Assembly: GCA_004556985.1 (NCBI GenBank)
Contig: SFFC01000013.1
Location: forward strand, 1 to 30,530
Source of the DNA: Clostridiales bacterium
GTDB lineage: Bacteria; Bacillota; Clostridia; Christensenellales; Aristaeellaceae
Reading direction: 5' to 3'
DNA length: 30,530 nucleotides
A program made the position numbers and the translations under genes. Positions 8,721-16,008 of the stretch are shown piece after piece (within the stretch, counting starts at the first letter, position 1; each line of letters begins with the position of its first letter). Below the pieces are notes generated by a model. That model was not told the origin of the DNA and made no database searches. It was given only the letters and a program-made list of their open reading frames with translations.

Positions 8721-9653
8721 TTACTGATAATGAACCTTCTTGCCCAGGAAGGCGAAGTAGATGATGGTGAGGATCAGCACGAACGCCAGCAGCACGACGC
8801 CCTCGGCGCTGGCCTGCCCCAGCTTGAGGTATTTGAAGGCATCCGAGTAGATCTGGAAGACCAGCGTGTTGGTCGAGTTGGCCGGGCCGCCGAGGGTCAT
8901 CAGGTTGACAGGCTCGAAGACCTGGAAGCTGTTGATCGTGCAGACGATGGTCGAGAAGAAGAGCGTCGGGGAGATCATCGGCAGCGTAATCTGGAAGAAG
9001 ACGCGCCAGCCGGGCGTATCGTCGATCGAGGCGGCCTCGTAGATGTCCTTGGGCACGCCCTGCAGGGCGGCGACCGTCAGCAGCGTGTAGTAGCCCGTGC
9101 CCTTCCAGACCATCATGAGCACGAGGGCGAACATTGCGGTCTTGCTGCTGGCCAGGAACGGGCAGGTCGGCAGCCCGACGGACTTGAGCAGGTAGTTGAT
9201 CGCGCCGATCTGCGGATCGAGCAGCCACAGAAAGATCGTCGTGACCGAGACGAGGGAGATGATGTGCGGCGTGAAGATGGCCGCGAGGGTCAGGCTGTTG
9301 AGGCGCCGCTGCACCTTGCCGTTGAGCCAGACCGCCGCCAGCGTCGAGAGGATGATCGTGATGATCACGACGCCGACGGAGTAGAAGACGGTGTTGCCAA
9401 CCGTCTGGCCGAAGTCGGGGTTGGAGAGCAGGTTGCGGAAGTTCTGCAGGCCGACGAAGTTGCGCGTCTTGCTCAGCAGGCTGCCGTCATAGAGGCTCGA
9501 ATGGATCTGCCAGAAGATCGGATAGATCGTGAAGATGCACAGCAGCACAATGGCGGGCGCGATGAGCACATAGCCCTTGAGCCATCCCAGCAGCGTGTGC
9601 AGGCGCGTGCTCCACTTCCCGGGAGCCGCCGCCGGAGCGGGTTGCCTGGTCAT
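8721..9653 (-). CDS. Sugar ABC transporter permease, UgpA/MalF-like
   Basis: A 310-residue membrane permease, the partner of the UgpE-like protein. A Pro/Ala-rich N-terminus is followed by six hydrophobic segments; the first reads YVLIAPAIVLLCIFTIYPIF. Further family motifs are NFRNLLSNPDFGQTVGNTVF and the ATPase-contact loop DIYEAASIDDTPGWRVFFQI (near residue 215). The C-terminus ends LGKKVHYQ. AAGGAGGG lies just upstream of the ATG. The gap to the ATPase gene is 15 bases, so the four transporter genes form one transcription unit. Confidence 0.92.
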   Translation of the reverse strand: MTRQPAPAAAPGKWSTRLHTLLGWLKGYVLIAPAIVLLCIFTIYPIFWQIHSSLYDGSLLSKTRNFVGLQNFRNLLSNPDFGQTVGNTVFYSVGVVIITIILSTLAAVWLNGKVQRRLNSLTLAAIFTPHIISLVSVTTIFLWLLDPQIGAINYLLKSVGLPTCPFLASSKTAMFALVLMMVWKGTGYYTLLTVAALQGVPKDIYEAASIDDTPGWRVFFQITLPMISPTLFFSTIVCTINSFQVFEPVNLMTLGGPANSTNTLVFQIYSDAFKYLKLGQASAEGVVLLAFVLILTIIYFAFLGKKVHYQ

Positions 9654-9668
9654 GCGATTCCCTCCTTA

Positions 9669-10691
9669 TCAGACGCGCGGGAGGCGGGCGAGGATCGCCT
9701 CGCTCATGCCGGTGCGCTTGCCCTCGCGGTCAAACACGAAGAGATGCTCCGGCCTCACGAAGAGCCTGCATGCGCCGGGCTCCTGATCGTCCTCGGACTT
9801 GACCATGATCTTGCCCTCCGCCGTGGCGACCGAATAGTTGTATTCCGCGCCGAGCTGCTCCTTGGTGACGATGGTGCCGTTGAGCACGAGCGCCGCGCTG
9901 CCGTCGCCAGCAAAGGCAGCCTTCTCCGGTCTGAAGCCGATGGAGACCCCCGGCACGAGGGAATCGACGATGTTCATGGGCGGCGTGCCGATGAACTGCG
10001 CGGCGAAGGTGTTCTCCGGGTTATGGTACATGTCCTTGGGGGAGGACTGCTGCATGATGATGCCCTTGTTCATCAGCACGATCACGTCGCCCATCGACAT
10101 GGCCTCCGTCTGGTCGTGTGTGACATAGATGAAGGTCGTCTTGAGGCGCTTGTGCAGCTCGATGAGCTCCACGCGCATGGAGGCGCGCAGCTTCGCGTCC
10201 AGGTTGGACAGCGGCTCATCCATCAGGAAGACCTTCGGCTCCTTGACCATCGCGCGGGCGAGGGCGACGCGCTGGCGCTGGCCGCCGGAGAGGTTGGCGG
10301 GCTTCCTGTCCAGATAGGGCGTCAGGCCGACGATCTCACAGACGTCGTCGATCAGATTGTCGCGCTTCGCCTTGGGCACCTTCTTGTTGATCAGGCCGAA
10401 CTCGATGTTGCGGCGCACGGTCATGGTCGGGTAGAGCGCGTAGTTCTGAAAGACCATCGCCAGGTCGCGCTTGCCGGGCGCCATGTTCGCCACGTCGACG
10501 CCATCGATGAGAATCTGGCCGCCGGTCGGCTTTTCCAGGCCCGCAATCATGCGCAGCGTGGTCGATTTTCCGCAGCCGGACGGGCCGACCAGCACGGTAA
10601 AGGAGCCGTCGACGATGTCCAGATTCAGATTGGGGATGACGTTTTCCTTTCCGTAATCCTTGCGAAGGTTGATCAAGCGAATGGCACCCAT
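9669..10691 (-). CDS. Carbohydrate ABC transporter ATPase, UgpC/MsmK/MalK-like
   Basis: ATP-binding subunit for the two adjacent permeases, 340 residues. Walker A is GPSGCGKST (36-44), signature LSGGQRQR (134-141), Walker B VFLMDEP (154-160) and switch His in VTHDQTEA (about 192). The C-terminal part carries the TOBE/OB region of MalK-type ATPases. Many clostridia share one such ATPase between several importers, but here it is built into its own operon, which suggests a dedicated role. GGAGG precedes the ATG; the upstream rbsK stop is 45 bases away. Confidence 0.93.
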   Translation of the reverse strand: MGAIRLINLRKDYGKENVIPNLNLDIVDGSFTVLVGPSGCGKSTTLRMIAGLEKPTGGQILIDGVDVANMAPGKRDLAMVFQNYALYPTMTVRRNIEFGLINKKVPKAKRDNLIDDVCEIVGLTPYLDRKPANLSGGQRQRVALARAMVKEPKVFLMDEPLSNLDAKLRASMRVELIELHKRLKTTFIYVTHDQTEAMSMGDVIVLMNKGIIMQQSSPKDMYHNPENTFAAQFIGTPPMNIVDSLVPGVSIGFRPEKAAFAGDGSAALVLNGTIVTKEQLGAEYNYSVATAEGKIMVKSEDDQEPGACRLFVRPEHLFVFDREGKRTGMSEAILARLPRV

Positions 10692-10736
10692 GATTTCTTT
10701 CCTCCTCCGTTGTCGGGTGATATGCAGGCAGGCGCG

Positions 10737-11669
10737 TCAGCCGCCATATGTCCTTTGATACAGCGCGTCGATCTCGTCCCTGCGGGGCATGGCGGGCGCC
10801 GTGCCGGGCCTCGTGACGGAGAGCGCGCCCGTGCAGTTGCCGTAGCGGGCGGCGTCAAACAGATCCATGTCGCGGGAGAGCGCCGTGACGAAGCCGCCGT
10901 TGAACGCGTCGCCCGCGCCGGTCGTATCCACGGCCTTCACGGGGATGCGCCCGATGAGCTCCTCCCGCTCGCCGTCCGTGCAGTAGACGCCCTGGCTGCC
11001 CAGGGTGATGATGACGCGGCGCACGCCCTTGGCAAGGAATGCCTGCGCGGCGCTGTGCGCGGAGGCGAGGTCCGTAACCTGCACGCCGGTGAGCACGGCG
11101 GCCTCCGTCTCGTTGGGCGTCACGATATCGACCATCGCCAGCACGTCGTCCGCGATGGGCTGCGCCGGGGCCGGGTTGAGCACGACGCACACGCCCGCCT
11201 CATGGGCGATGCGGATGACCCGGGCGAGCGCGTCGAGGTTGATCTCCATCTGCACGAGCAGGTAATCCGCCTGCTCGATGAGGGCTCGCCTCGCCTCCAC
11301 GTCCGCCTCCGTGACGCAGCCGCACGCGCCGATGACGACCATGATCATGTTCTGGCCCGTCTGCTCGTTGACCATGATCAGGGCCGCGCCGGTCTCATGC
11401 TGCTCGTCCTCGAGCAGACCGTCGGTCGTCATGCCCTCCGCCTCGTAGAAGTCGCGGGCGATGCGGCCGAAGTCGTCGCATCCCAGCTTGGTGACCAGCG
11501 CCGTGTCTCCGCCGGCGCGGAAGGCGGCGACCGCCTGGTTGGAGCCCTTGCCGCCCGGGCCGGGCCTGAAGGACGCGCCCAGCACGGTTTCGCCCGGAAC
11601 GGGAAAGCGGGATGCCCGGCCGGTCAGGTCGGTGACGTAGCTGCCGAAGACGACAATGCGCTTTGCCAT
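10737..11669 (-). CDS. rbsK: Ribokinase-family (PfkB) sugar kinase
   Basis: A 310-residue cytoplasmic kinase that phosphorylates a pentose, normally ribose to ribose 5-phosphate. The ribokinase signatures PGPGGKGSNQA (about 36-46) and DTTGAGDAFNGGF (about 248-260, with catalytic Asp 254) are both present, as is NPAPA near 165. The ATG at 11669 was chosen because the long upstream extension of the frame is low-quality leader sequence and AAAGGG lies about 10 bases before this ATG. It is the first gene of the operon. With DeoC in the same unit, it may act as a deoxyribokinase; the sequence alone does not decide between ribose and deoxyribose. Confidence 0.92.
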   Translation of the reverse strand: MAKRIVVFGSYVTDLTGRASRFPVPGETVLGASFRPGPGGKGSNQAVAAFRAGGDTALVTKLGCDDFGRIARDFYEAEGMTTDGLLEDEQHETGAALIMVNEQTGQNMIMVVIGACGCVTEADVEARRALIEQADYLLVQMEINLDALARVIRIAHEAGVCVVLNPAPAQPIADDVLAMVDIVTPNETEAAVLTGVQVTDLASAHSAAQAFLAKGVRRVIITLGSQGVYCTDGEREELIGRIPVKAVDTTGAGDAFNGGFVTALSRDMDLFDAARYGNCTGALSVTRPGTAPAMPRRDEIDALYQRTYGG

Positions 11670-11847
11670 GATGATCAAACCCTTTCGTTTATGCGCGGAA
11701 TTAGGATAGCGCCCCGAGTGCAAGATTGGGTGAAAAAGATGTATCTTTTGTGTAAGACCTTGCACATCTGCGCAGAATGGTCGATTTGCTGCAATTCCCC
11801 TGCGAAAAACCGACCGTCCACACAGATCAGGCATCGGACCGGAACTG

Positions 11848-11859
11848 AACTGATCAGTT
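11848..11859. promoter_or_regulatory. Palindrome in the rbsK leader, candidate LacI-type operator
   Basis: AACTGATCAGTT is a perfect 12-bp palindrome about 60 bases downstream of the presumed transcription start of the rbsK operon. Its place in the leader and the divergent lacI-type gene make a roadblock operator plausible. No second copy was found in the intergenic region. Confidence 0.35.
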
Positions 11860-11925
11860 TTTATGAAGTAAGTTGGCCGGATTTAACAAATATGATTTCG
11901 GTTCATATCCTTTTCCTTGCTTTTG

Positions 11926-11954
11926 ATTGTACAGGCAGTTTCTCAAATTCGCAA
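11926..11954 (-). promoter_or_regulatory. Promoter of the rbsK operon
   Basis: On the minus strand TTGCGA (11954-11949) and TACAAT (11931-11926) are separated by 17 bases. Transcription would start near 11919, which leaves a leader of about 250 bases before rbsK. The leader is long for a simple sugar operon. No intrinsic terminator was seen in it. Confidence 0.6.
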
Positions 11955-11964
11955 GATGAAAAAA

Positions 11965-11998
11965 CATCATTTGCATCATATTGTTTCATCATTTACAT
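11965..11998. repeat. Direct repeats just upstream of the rbsK promoter (possible activator sites)
   Basis: CATCATTTGCAT (11965-11976) and CATCATTTACAT (11987-11998) match in 11 of 12 bases, and their starts are 22 bases apart, two helical turns. They lie directly upstream of the -35 box of the minus-strand rbsK promoter. This spacing and position are typical of AraC-family activator half-sites, and an AraC-type remnant lies at 13189-13476. Confidence 0.45.
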
Positions 11999-12048
11999 TT
12001 TAAAAAATGGCGCGATTCTTCATGAGTTTTTTCTTTCAGAAAAAAAGA

Positions 12049-12077
12049 TTGCTTTTTCCCTGTCCGTTTTGTATAAT
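12049..12077 (+). promoter_or_regulatory. Promoter of the lacI-type gene
   Basis: TTGCTT (12049-12054) and TATAAT (12072-12077) are separated by 17 bases. Transcription would start near 12084, about 60 bases before the ATG. Two palindromes follow in the leader. Confidence 0.7.
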
Positions 12078-12104
12078 AAATTGTATGACTTGGCAGCGAT
12101 GCGC

Positions 12105-12130
12105 GCAGTCAGACTGCAGCGCTCGAGCGC
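12105..12130. promoter_or_regulatory. Two adjacent palindromes in the lacI-type leader
   Basis: GCAGTC-A-GACTGC (12105-12117) and GCGCTCGAGCGC (12119-12130, central CG) are both perfect inverted repeats, one base apart. They lie between the start point and the ribosome binding site. They could be autoregulatory operators, since LacI-family sites often have a central CG, or two small leader hairpins. Confidence 0.4.
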
Positions 12131-12145
12131 CATACGGAGGCTGGT

Positions 12146-13192
12146 ATGAACCAGAGAAAAGTTTCCATCAAGGATATTGCGCAGGAAGCAAAAGTTTCAT
12201 CTGCAACTGTTTCGCGCGTCTTTTCCGGCGGCGCGCATGTCAGCGAGCAGACGCGGGAGCAGGTCATGGAGATCGCCCGGCGTCAGGGCTACGAGCCCAA
12301 GGCCTATCACAAGCGCCTGCAGGCCAGGACGCTCAACCCGCTGGTGGGCATCGTGGTGGCCGACCTGCGCAACCCGTTCTTCCTGGAGATGATCGAATGG
12401 ATCGAGGCTGTGCTCGCCCGCGAGGGCATCGACACGGTCATCTGCAACTCCAACGAGTCGACGCAGAAGGAGATCCGCATCCTGAGCATGCTCAAAAGCA
12501 AGGTCAACGGGATCATCATCTCCCCGATCTCCGAAAACGTGGAATACAACATCGAGTTTCTGCGCGAGCTGAGCGCCTCCGGCATGCCGGTTGTGCTCAT
12601 CGACCGCGACATCAAGGGCTCCGGCTTTGACGGCGTCTTTCAGGACAACTACAACCTCAGCGTGGAATGCGTGGAGGCGCTGCTGCGCGCAGGCCACACG
12701 CACATCGCCACCATCGCGGGCCCCATCTCCTCCAAGCCGGGCGTGGAGCGGCTCAACGGCTATATGGACGCGCTGAGCGCGCACGGCATCCCCGCCCGCA
12801 AGGAATACATCGCCTATGGCGACTTCAAGACGGAGAGCGCCTACCAGCTCACGAGCGAGCTGCTGGAAAACTGCCCGGAGATCACGGCGCTCTTCTGCTC
12901 CAACAACATGATGGCGGTCGGCGCCATCCGCGCCATCTACGACAAGGGCATGCGCATCCCGCAGGATATCGCGCTCATCGCGCCCGGCTCCGTACACGGC
13001 ATCGACATGATCTACGACGTCGCCATCACGGAGGTCGAGCAGCCCATCGAGCAGATGGGCGAGGAGGTGGCCGGCATGATGATCGAAAAGCTGCTGGGCG
13101 GCAAGAAGCGCGGCCGCGCCGTGCGCCGCATCACCTACGAGGGCCGGCTCGTGCTGCGCGGCTCGGAGCGCTACCCGGAGAACAGACGATGA
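12146..13192 (+). CDS. LacI-family transcriptional regulator
   Basis: A 348-residue repressor with an N-terminal helix-turn-helix (SIKDIAQEAKVSSATVSRVF, residues 7-26) and the hinge region near residue 50. A periplasmic-binding-protein-like sensor domain follows (LNPLVGIVVADLRNPFF, VNGIIISPISE, PVVLIDRDI, ALFCSNNMMAVGAI). In the usual IALIGFDD position it has IALIAPGSVHGID, a small departure. GGAGG precedes the ATG. It is transcribed away from the rbsK operon and most likely controls it, with a sugar or sugar phosphate as effector. Its TGA stop overlaps the ATG of the AraC-type remnant, so the two were co-translated. Confidence 0.93.
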   Translation: MNQRKVSIKDIAQEAKVSSATVSRVFSGGAHVSEQTREQVMEIARRQGYEPKAYHKRLQARTLNPLVGIVVADLRNPFFLEMIEWIEAVLAREGIDTVICNSNESTQKEIRILSMLKSKVNGIIISPISENVEYNIEFLRELSASGMPVVLIDRDIKGSGFDGVFQDNYNLSVECVEALLRAGHTHIATIAGPISSKPGVERLNGYMDALSAHGIPARKEYIAYGDFKTESAYQLTSELLENCPEITALFCSNNMMAVGAIRAIYDKGMRIPQDIALIAPGSVHGIDMIYDVAITEVEQPIEQMGEEVAGMMIEKLLGGKKRGRAVRRITYEGRLVLRGSERYPENRR

Positions 13193-13476
13193 ACAGACGA
13201 GGCATGCGAACCGTCGAGGTCGACGAAAACCGCCGCGAGCTCTCCCCGCATGGCACGCTGATGCTGCCGCTGCAAATCAACCACGACGACCAGTATCTGG
13301 AGGAATACCGCGTCGCGCAGGGGCTCGCGCTGCTGCAGCAGGGCGAGATGAGCGTGACCGAAATCGCCCTGCATTGCGGCTTCAGCAACGCGGGCCGGTT
13401 TTCCGCCGCATTCTGCCGGAGGATGCACTGCACGCCGCGCGAATATCTGAGCCGCTGCCGGAGCGGCCCGGCCTGA
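13189..13476 (+). pseudogene. Internally deleted AraC-family regulator (95-residue fusion of both ends)
   Basis: The first 35 residues (NRRELSPHGTLMLPLQINHDD) look like the start of an AraC-type cupin sensor domain, whose HGT..PLQ.Y.DD pattern is family knowledge. The rest runs straight into the second half of the DNA-binding domain: YRVAQGLALLQQGEMSVTEI, ALHCGFSNAGRFSAAFCRRM, CTPREYLSR. The remaining sensor domain, the linker and the first helix-turn-helix are missing, roughly 170-200 residues. The fusion stays in frame, so a small one-helix-turn-helix protein could still be made. Its ATG overlaps the stop of the lacI-type gene (ATGA). A good terminator follows, so only the gene interior is lost. 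A natural mini-regulator is the alternative. Confidence 0.7.
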
Positions 13477-13493
13477 TCAAACCGGATACTTTG

Positions 13494-13529
13494 GGCATTT
13501 TGTCCGCAAGTGGACAGAATGCCGTTTTT
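13494..13529 (+). terminator. Terminator after the lacI/araC pair
   Basis: GGCATTTTGTCC (13494-13505) pairs with GGACAGAATGCC (13512-13523) with one wobble, loop of six, followed by GTTTTT. It sits 18 bases after the araC remnant stop and is a standard intrinsic terminator. Confidence 0.8.
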
Positions 13530-13565
13530 GTCAACTGTGCGGGTGTGCGCGGGCATGCTACCATG

Positions 13566-13589
13566 CTCCTGTCAAAAAATTGACAGGAG
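13566..13589 (+). promoter_or_regulatory. Perfect hairpin holding the ribosome binding site of the reductase remnant
   Basis: CTCCTGTCAA (13566-13575) and TTGACAGGAG (13580-13589) are perfectly complementary with an AAAA loop. The right arm contains the GGAG of the ribosome binding site for the ATG at 13599. The stem would hide the site from ribosomes, or the palindrome could be an operator. Confidence 0.6.
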
Positions 13590-13598
13590 GCAGGTACC

Positions 13599-14304
13599 AT
13601 GAAGAAAAACTGGATGGCACTGCTGCTGTGCCTGGCGATGCTGCTGACGGGCAGCGCGCTCGCTGAAACGTACACGTCGGTTCAGCAGGGCTTTGGCGGC
13701 GAGGTGAGCGTGAGCATCACCATCGAAGACGGAAAGATGACGGATGTCTCTGTCGTGGGCGAGAAGGAGACCATCGGCGTGGGCTCCATCGCCATTGAGA
13801 AGCTGCCCGGCCAGATCCTCGAGGCGCAGAGCGTGCTCGTGGATGCCGTGACGAGCGCGACCGTGACCAGCACCGCGATCCTCACCGGCGCGAAGGACTG
13901 CGTCGAGCAGGCCGGCCTGAGCGAGCAGTTCAGCACGGTGATGGAGAAGGCGGCGGCCTCGACCGAGGTGGCGCGCTATGAAGCGGACGTCGTCGTGGTC
14001 GGCGGCGGCATGAGCGGCATGTCCGCGGCGCTGTCCGCGGCCAACAACGGCGCGAAGGTCTTCCTGATGGAGAAGCTGCCGATGACCGGCGGCAACGCGA
14101 AGTCCGCAGCCGGCAACTACATGGTGGCCGAGCTCCCGGAGAACGGCTTCCAGGTCAGCGACGTGGCGGACACGCTGGATGCGGCGCTCGCCCGCTGGAA
14201 GGAAAATGAGGCCGGCCAGTATGCCACGCAGCTGCTGACGCTGACCTATGGCGACGAGCGGACGCCTCGCGGGCGCGGATGCGGCTGCGAAGCTGAATCA
14301 GTAA
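13599..14304 (+). pseudogene. FMN-binding/FAD fumarate-reductase-like flavoprotein, internally deleted and frameshifted
   Basis: The N-terminus is intact: a signal peptide (MKKNWMALLLCLAML to SALA), an FMN-binding domain with the ApbE flavinylation pattern DAVTSATVTS (near residues 85-95), then the FAD-binding start ADVVVVGGGMSGMSAALSAA and a GGNAKSAAGNYM segment. After LLTLTYGDE (about 14255) the frame is lost. In the next frame the sequence reads SGRLAGADAAAKLNQ and stops at 14304, which is exactly how such proteins end (compare FGKLAGENAATEQ in the intact relative at 17148-19136). About 370-400 residues of the catalytic middle are missing. A terminator follows directly. The full protein would have been an exported reductase of an organic acid. 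Confidence 0.8.
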
Positions 14305-14329
14305 CGCAGCGGAATCTTCCCTCCCCCAC

Positions 14330-14364
14330 GCGGGCGGCCCGGGCAAAGCGGGCCGCCCGCTTTT
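14330..14364 (+). terminator. Terminator after the reductase remnant
   Basis: GCGGGCGGCCC (14330-14340) pairs perfectly with GGGCCGCCCGC (14350-14360), followed by TTTT. It lies 26 bases after the conserved C-terminal codons of the reductase remnant. Confidence 0.8.
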
Positions 14365-14417
14365 GCCGCTTCGGACGCCAAAAGGTCAATATCTGTCCAA
14401 AAAAGGATAAAAGCCGG

Positions 14418-14447
14418 CTTTTTCGCGACACGGCGCCCGGCTATAAT
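14418..14447 (+). promoter_or_regulatory. Promoter of the tetR-type gene
   Basis: A perfect TATAAT at 14442-14447 lies about 30 bases before the GTG start. The -35 position holds only CTTTTT (14418-14423, spacer 18), so the promoter is probable rather than certain. Confidence 0.5.
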
Positions 14448-14478
14448 AGGGTGAATCTTGGGGGAAGAGGGATACGCT

Positions 14479-15018
14479 GTGAAAAAGCCGAGTTGTCAGC
14501 AAATTCTCATTTGCACGATGCGCGAGATGCTTGAAAAGCGCAGCTTTGAAAAGATCACGGTACAGGATATCCTTGCCGAAACCGACATCTCCAGAACGAC
14601 GTTTTACAAGCACTTTACCTGCAAGGAGCAGCTGCTGATCCAAACGTTTGAATGGCTCTGGGCGCAGGCCAACACCACCCGCGCGGAAGGGCCGGGCCTG
14701 TATGGCTTTGAGCTCAGATTTCTGCATCTGGTCTGCGACAACGCCGGCCTGATGAAGCGGGCCTGGGAGGTACCGGATTTTGTCCGCTATCTCGAGGGCT
14801 TTTTCAGGAACATGCTGCTCTCCTTCGGCCCGCCGCGCTGCGGGGCGGACAGGCGGGGCGCATTCCTGGCAGCGTCCATGACGGCGGTTCTGATGAACGT
14901 GTGCAAGCGGTTCATCAAAGCGCCGCGGCGTGCGGAGACCAGCCGGATCGCCGCCGATGTGCAGCAGCTCTTCACCGCCATGAGCGCCGCCTTTGAGGAG
15001 GACGGCGACGCGGCCTGA
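14479..15018 (+). CDS. TetR/AcrR-family transcriptional regulator
   Basis: A 179-residue regulator. The N-terminal DNA-binding domain reads LICTMREMLEKRSFEKITVQ then DILAETDISRTTFYKHF (about residues 9-45), a clear TetR-type helix-turn-helix. The C-terminal helical ligand domain is divergent. The GTG at 14479 was chosen because GAAGAGGG lies about seven bases upstream; a TTG seven codons earlier also opens the frame. A perfect 18-bp palindrome at 15116-15133 just downstream, next to a minus-strand promoter, is the likely operator. The regulated gene is not evident: the reductase remnant upstream and the dipeptidase downstream are neighbours, and the operator-linked promoter leads to no gene. 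Confidence 0.88.
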   Translation: MKKPSCQQILICTMREMLEKRSFEKITVQDILAETDISRTTFYKHFTCKEQLLIQTFEWLWAQANTTRAEGPGLYGFELRFLHLVCDNAGLMKRAWEVPDFVRYLEGFFRNMLLSFGPPRCGADRRGAFLAASMTAVLMNVCKRFIKAPRRAETSRIAADVQQLFTAMSAAFEEDGDAA

Positions 15019-15060
15019 GCCGCCTCGCGCGGCGTCATAAAGCCCTCTGGCGGACAAATC

Positions 15061-15100
15061 AAAAACGCCGCCGCCCACCTGCGTCCCGGTGAGCGGCGGC
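15061..15100 (-). terminator. Orphan minus-strand terminator
   Basis: GCCGCCGC (15067-15074) and GCGGCGGC (15093-15100), extended inward by CACC/GGTG, form a long stem. On the minus strand it is followed by T5 (15065-15061); on the plus strand no T-run follows. No minus-strand gene precedes it. The only transcript it could end starts at the promoter at 15140-15168, about 70 bases away. Confidence 0.6.
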
Positions 15101-15115
15101 ATTGCTTTGGGAGAA

Positions 15116-15133
15116 AGTTAGTTTAAACTAACT
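15116..15133. promoter_or_regulatory. 18-bp perfect palindrome, probable TetR operator
   Basis: AGTTAGTTTAAACTAACT reads identically on both strands. This form is typical of TetR-family operators. It covers the presumed start point of the minus-strand promoter at 15140-15168 and lies about 100 bases after the tetR-type gene. Confidence 0.7.
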
Positions 15134-15139
15134 ACGAAG

Positions 15140-15168
15140 AATATACCATAGCCTTCTCTCCTTGTCAA
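15140..15168 (-). promoter_or_regulatory. Strong minus-strand promoter facing the palindrome
   Basis: On the minus strand TTGACA (15168-15163) and TATATT (15145-15140) are 17 bases apart. The start point would fall in the palindrome at 15116-15133, a classic repressible layout. Only about 70 bases separate the start from the terminator at 15061-15100. Confidence 0.65.
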
Positions 15169-15268
15169 GGGATTTTTTTCGCCTTCCGCGCCCGCGCCGC
15201 CCTTTTGCGATATAATGGACACAGAGCGCGCGCAGGGCGGGCGCATCCCACCGAAGGAGGAACAGGCG

Positions 15269-15940
15269 ATGGATTCCTGTGCAAGGGAAAAACAGACGCG
15301 CGAGACGGACGCCAGCGGCTTCGTGCTGCTGACGCAGGCCGTGCCGGACGTCATTCTGGAGATGCGCTACTTTTCCACCTACAACTTTGTCGGCGAGCGG
15401 ATCGACGGCTACGAGGAGCCGGTCGCGCTGATGACGCGGGAGGCGGCGGCCGCGCTGCGCGCGGTCAGCGACGACGTCGCCGCGCAGGGCTACCGGCTCA
15501 AGGTCTTTGACGCCTACCGGCCCCAGCAGGCGGTCGACCATTTTGTGCGCTGGGCGGCGGATCCGAATGCGCTTTCGATGAAGCCGTTTTTTTACCCGGA
15601 GATCGACAAGGCCCGCCTCTTTGAGCTGGGCTTCATCGCCGCGAAATCCGGTCACAGCCGCGGCAGCACGGTCGATCTGACCCTCTTTGAGATGGCGGAG
15701 GGCCGGGAGGCCGACATGGGCGGCCCATTTGATTTCTTCGGCCCGCGCTCCCATTTTGACGGCGGCTCCCCGGGTGCGCTGACGCCCGCGCAGCAGAAAA
15801 ACCGGGCGCGCCTGCGCGAGGCCATGGTCCGCCGGGGCTTTCGCCCGCTTGAAACCGAATGGTGGCATTTTACGCTCGAAGACGAGCCCTTCCCGGACAC
15901 CTGTTTCCGCTTTCCCGTGCGCGCGGACGCGGTCCGGTGA
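15269..15940 (+). CDS. vanX: D-alanyl-D-alanine dipeptidase (VanX/DdpX family)
   Basis: A 223-residue zinc dipeptidase that hydrolyses D-Ala-D-Ala, either for cell-wall recycling or glycopeptide resistance. The metal ligands fit VanX: H129 and D136 in SGHSRGSTVDLTL, H200 in ETEWWHF, and catalytic E197 in the same motif. The substrate-binding Arg is in VFDAYRPQQAV (R84). There is no signal peptide, so it is cytoplasmic. The ATG at 15269 has AAGGAGG eight bases upstream; a TATAAT at 15211-15216 is probably the -10 box but no good -35 is seen. No vanH or vanA ligase is nearby, so a resistance role is not supported and a housekeeping or nutritional role is more likely. Confidence 0.9.
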   Translation: MDSCAREKQTRETDASGFVLLTQAVPDVILEMRYFSTYNFVGERIDGYEEPVALMTREAAAALRAVSDDVAAQGYRLKVFDAYRPQQAVDHFVRWAADPNALSMKPFFYPEIDKARLFELGFIAAKSGHSRGSTVDLTLFEMAEGREADMGGPFDFFGPRSHFDGGSPGALTPAQQKNRARLREAMVRRGFRPLETEWWHFTLEDEPFPDTCFRFPVRADAVR

Positions 15941-15958
15941 GGCGTCGTTTTCTGTCGG

Positions 15959-16008
15959 GGCTTTGTGAAATTTATGCCGTTTTGTCTTGAGGCTTCGTGA
16001 AAGTTATG
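15959..16008. repeat. 18-bp direct repeat in the lysR promoter
   Basis: GGCTTTGTGAAATTTATG (15959-15976) and GGCTTCGTGAAAGTTATG (15991-16008) differ at two positions, and their starts are 32 bases apart, about three helical turns. The second copy lies between the -35 and -10 boxes of the lysR promoter. This suggests binding of a regulator, perhaps the LysR protein itself. Confidence 0.6.

Noticed and set aside
7968..12149. A 1393-codon plus-strand open frame opposite the rbsK operon
   Set aside because: It is antisense to six clearly recognised genes, is rich in Arg, His, Asp and Gln with no domain, and arises from the GC-rich codon pattern of the opposite strand.
15269..15940. VanX as part of a vancomycin-resistance cluster
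   Set aside because: No vanH, vanA/B ligase or vanRS genes are near; neighbours are unrelated TetR and LysR genes.
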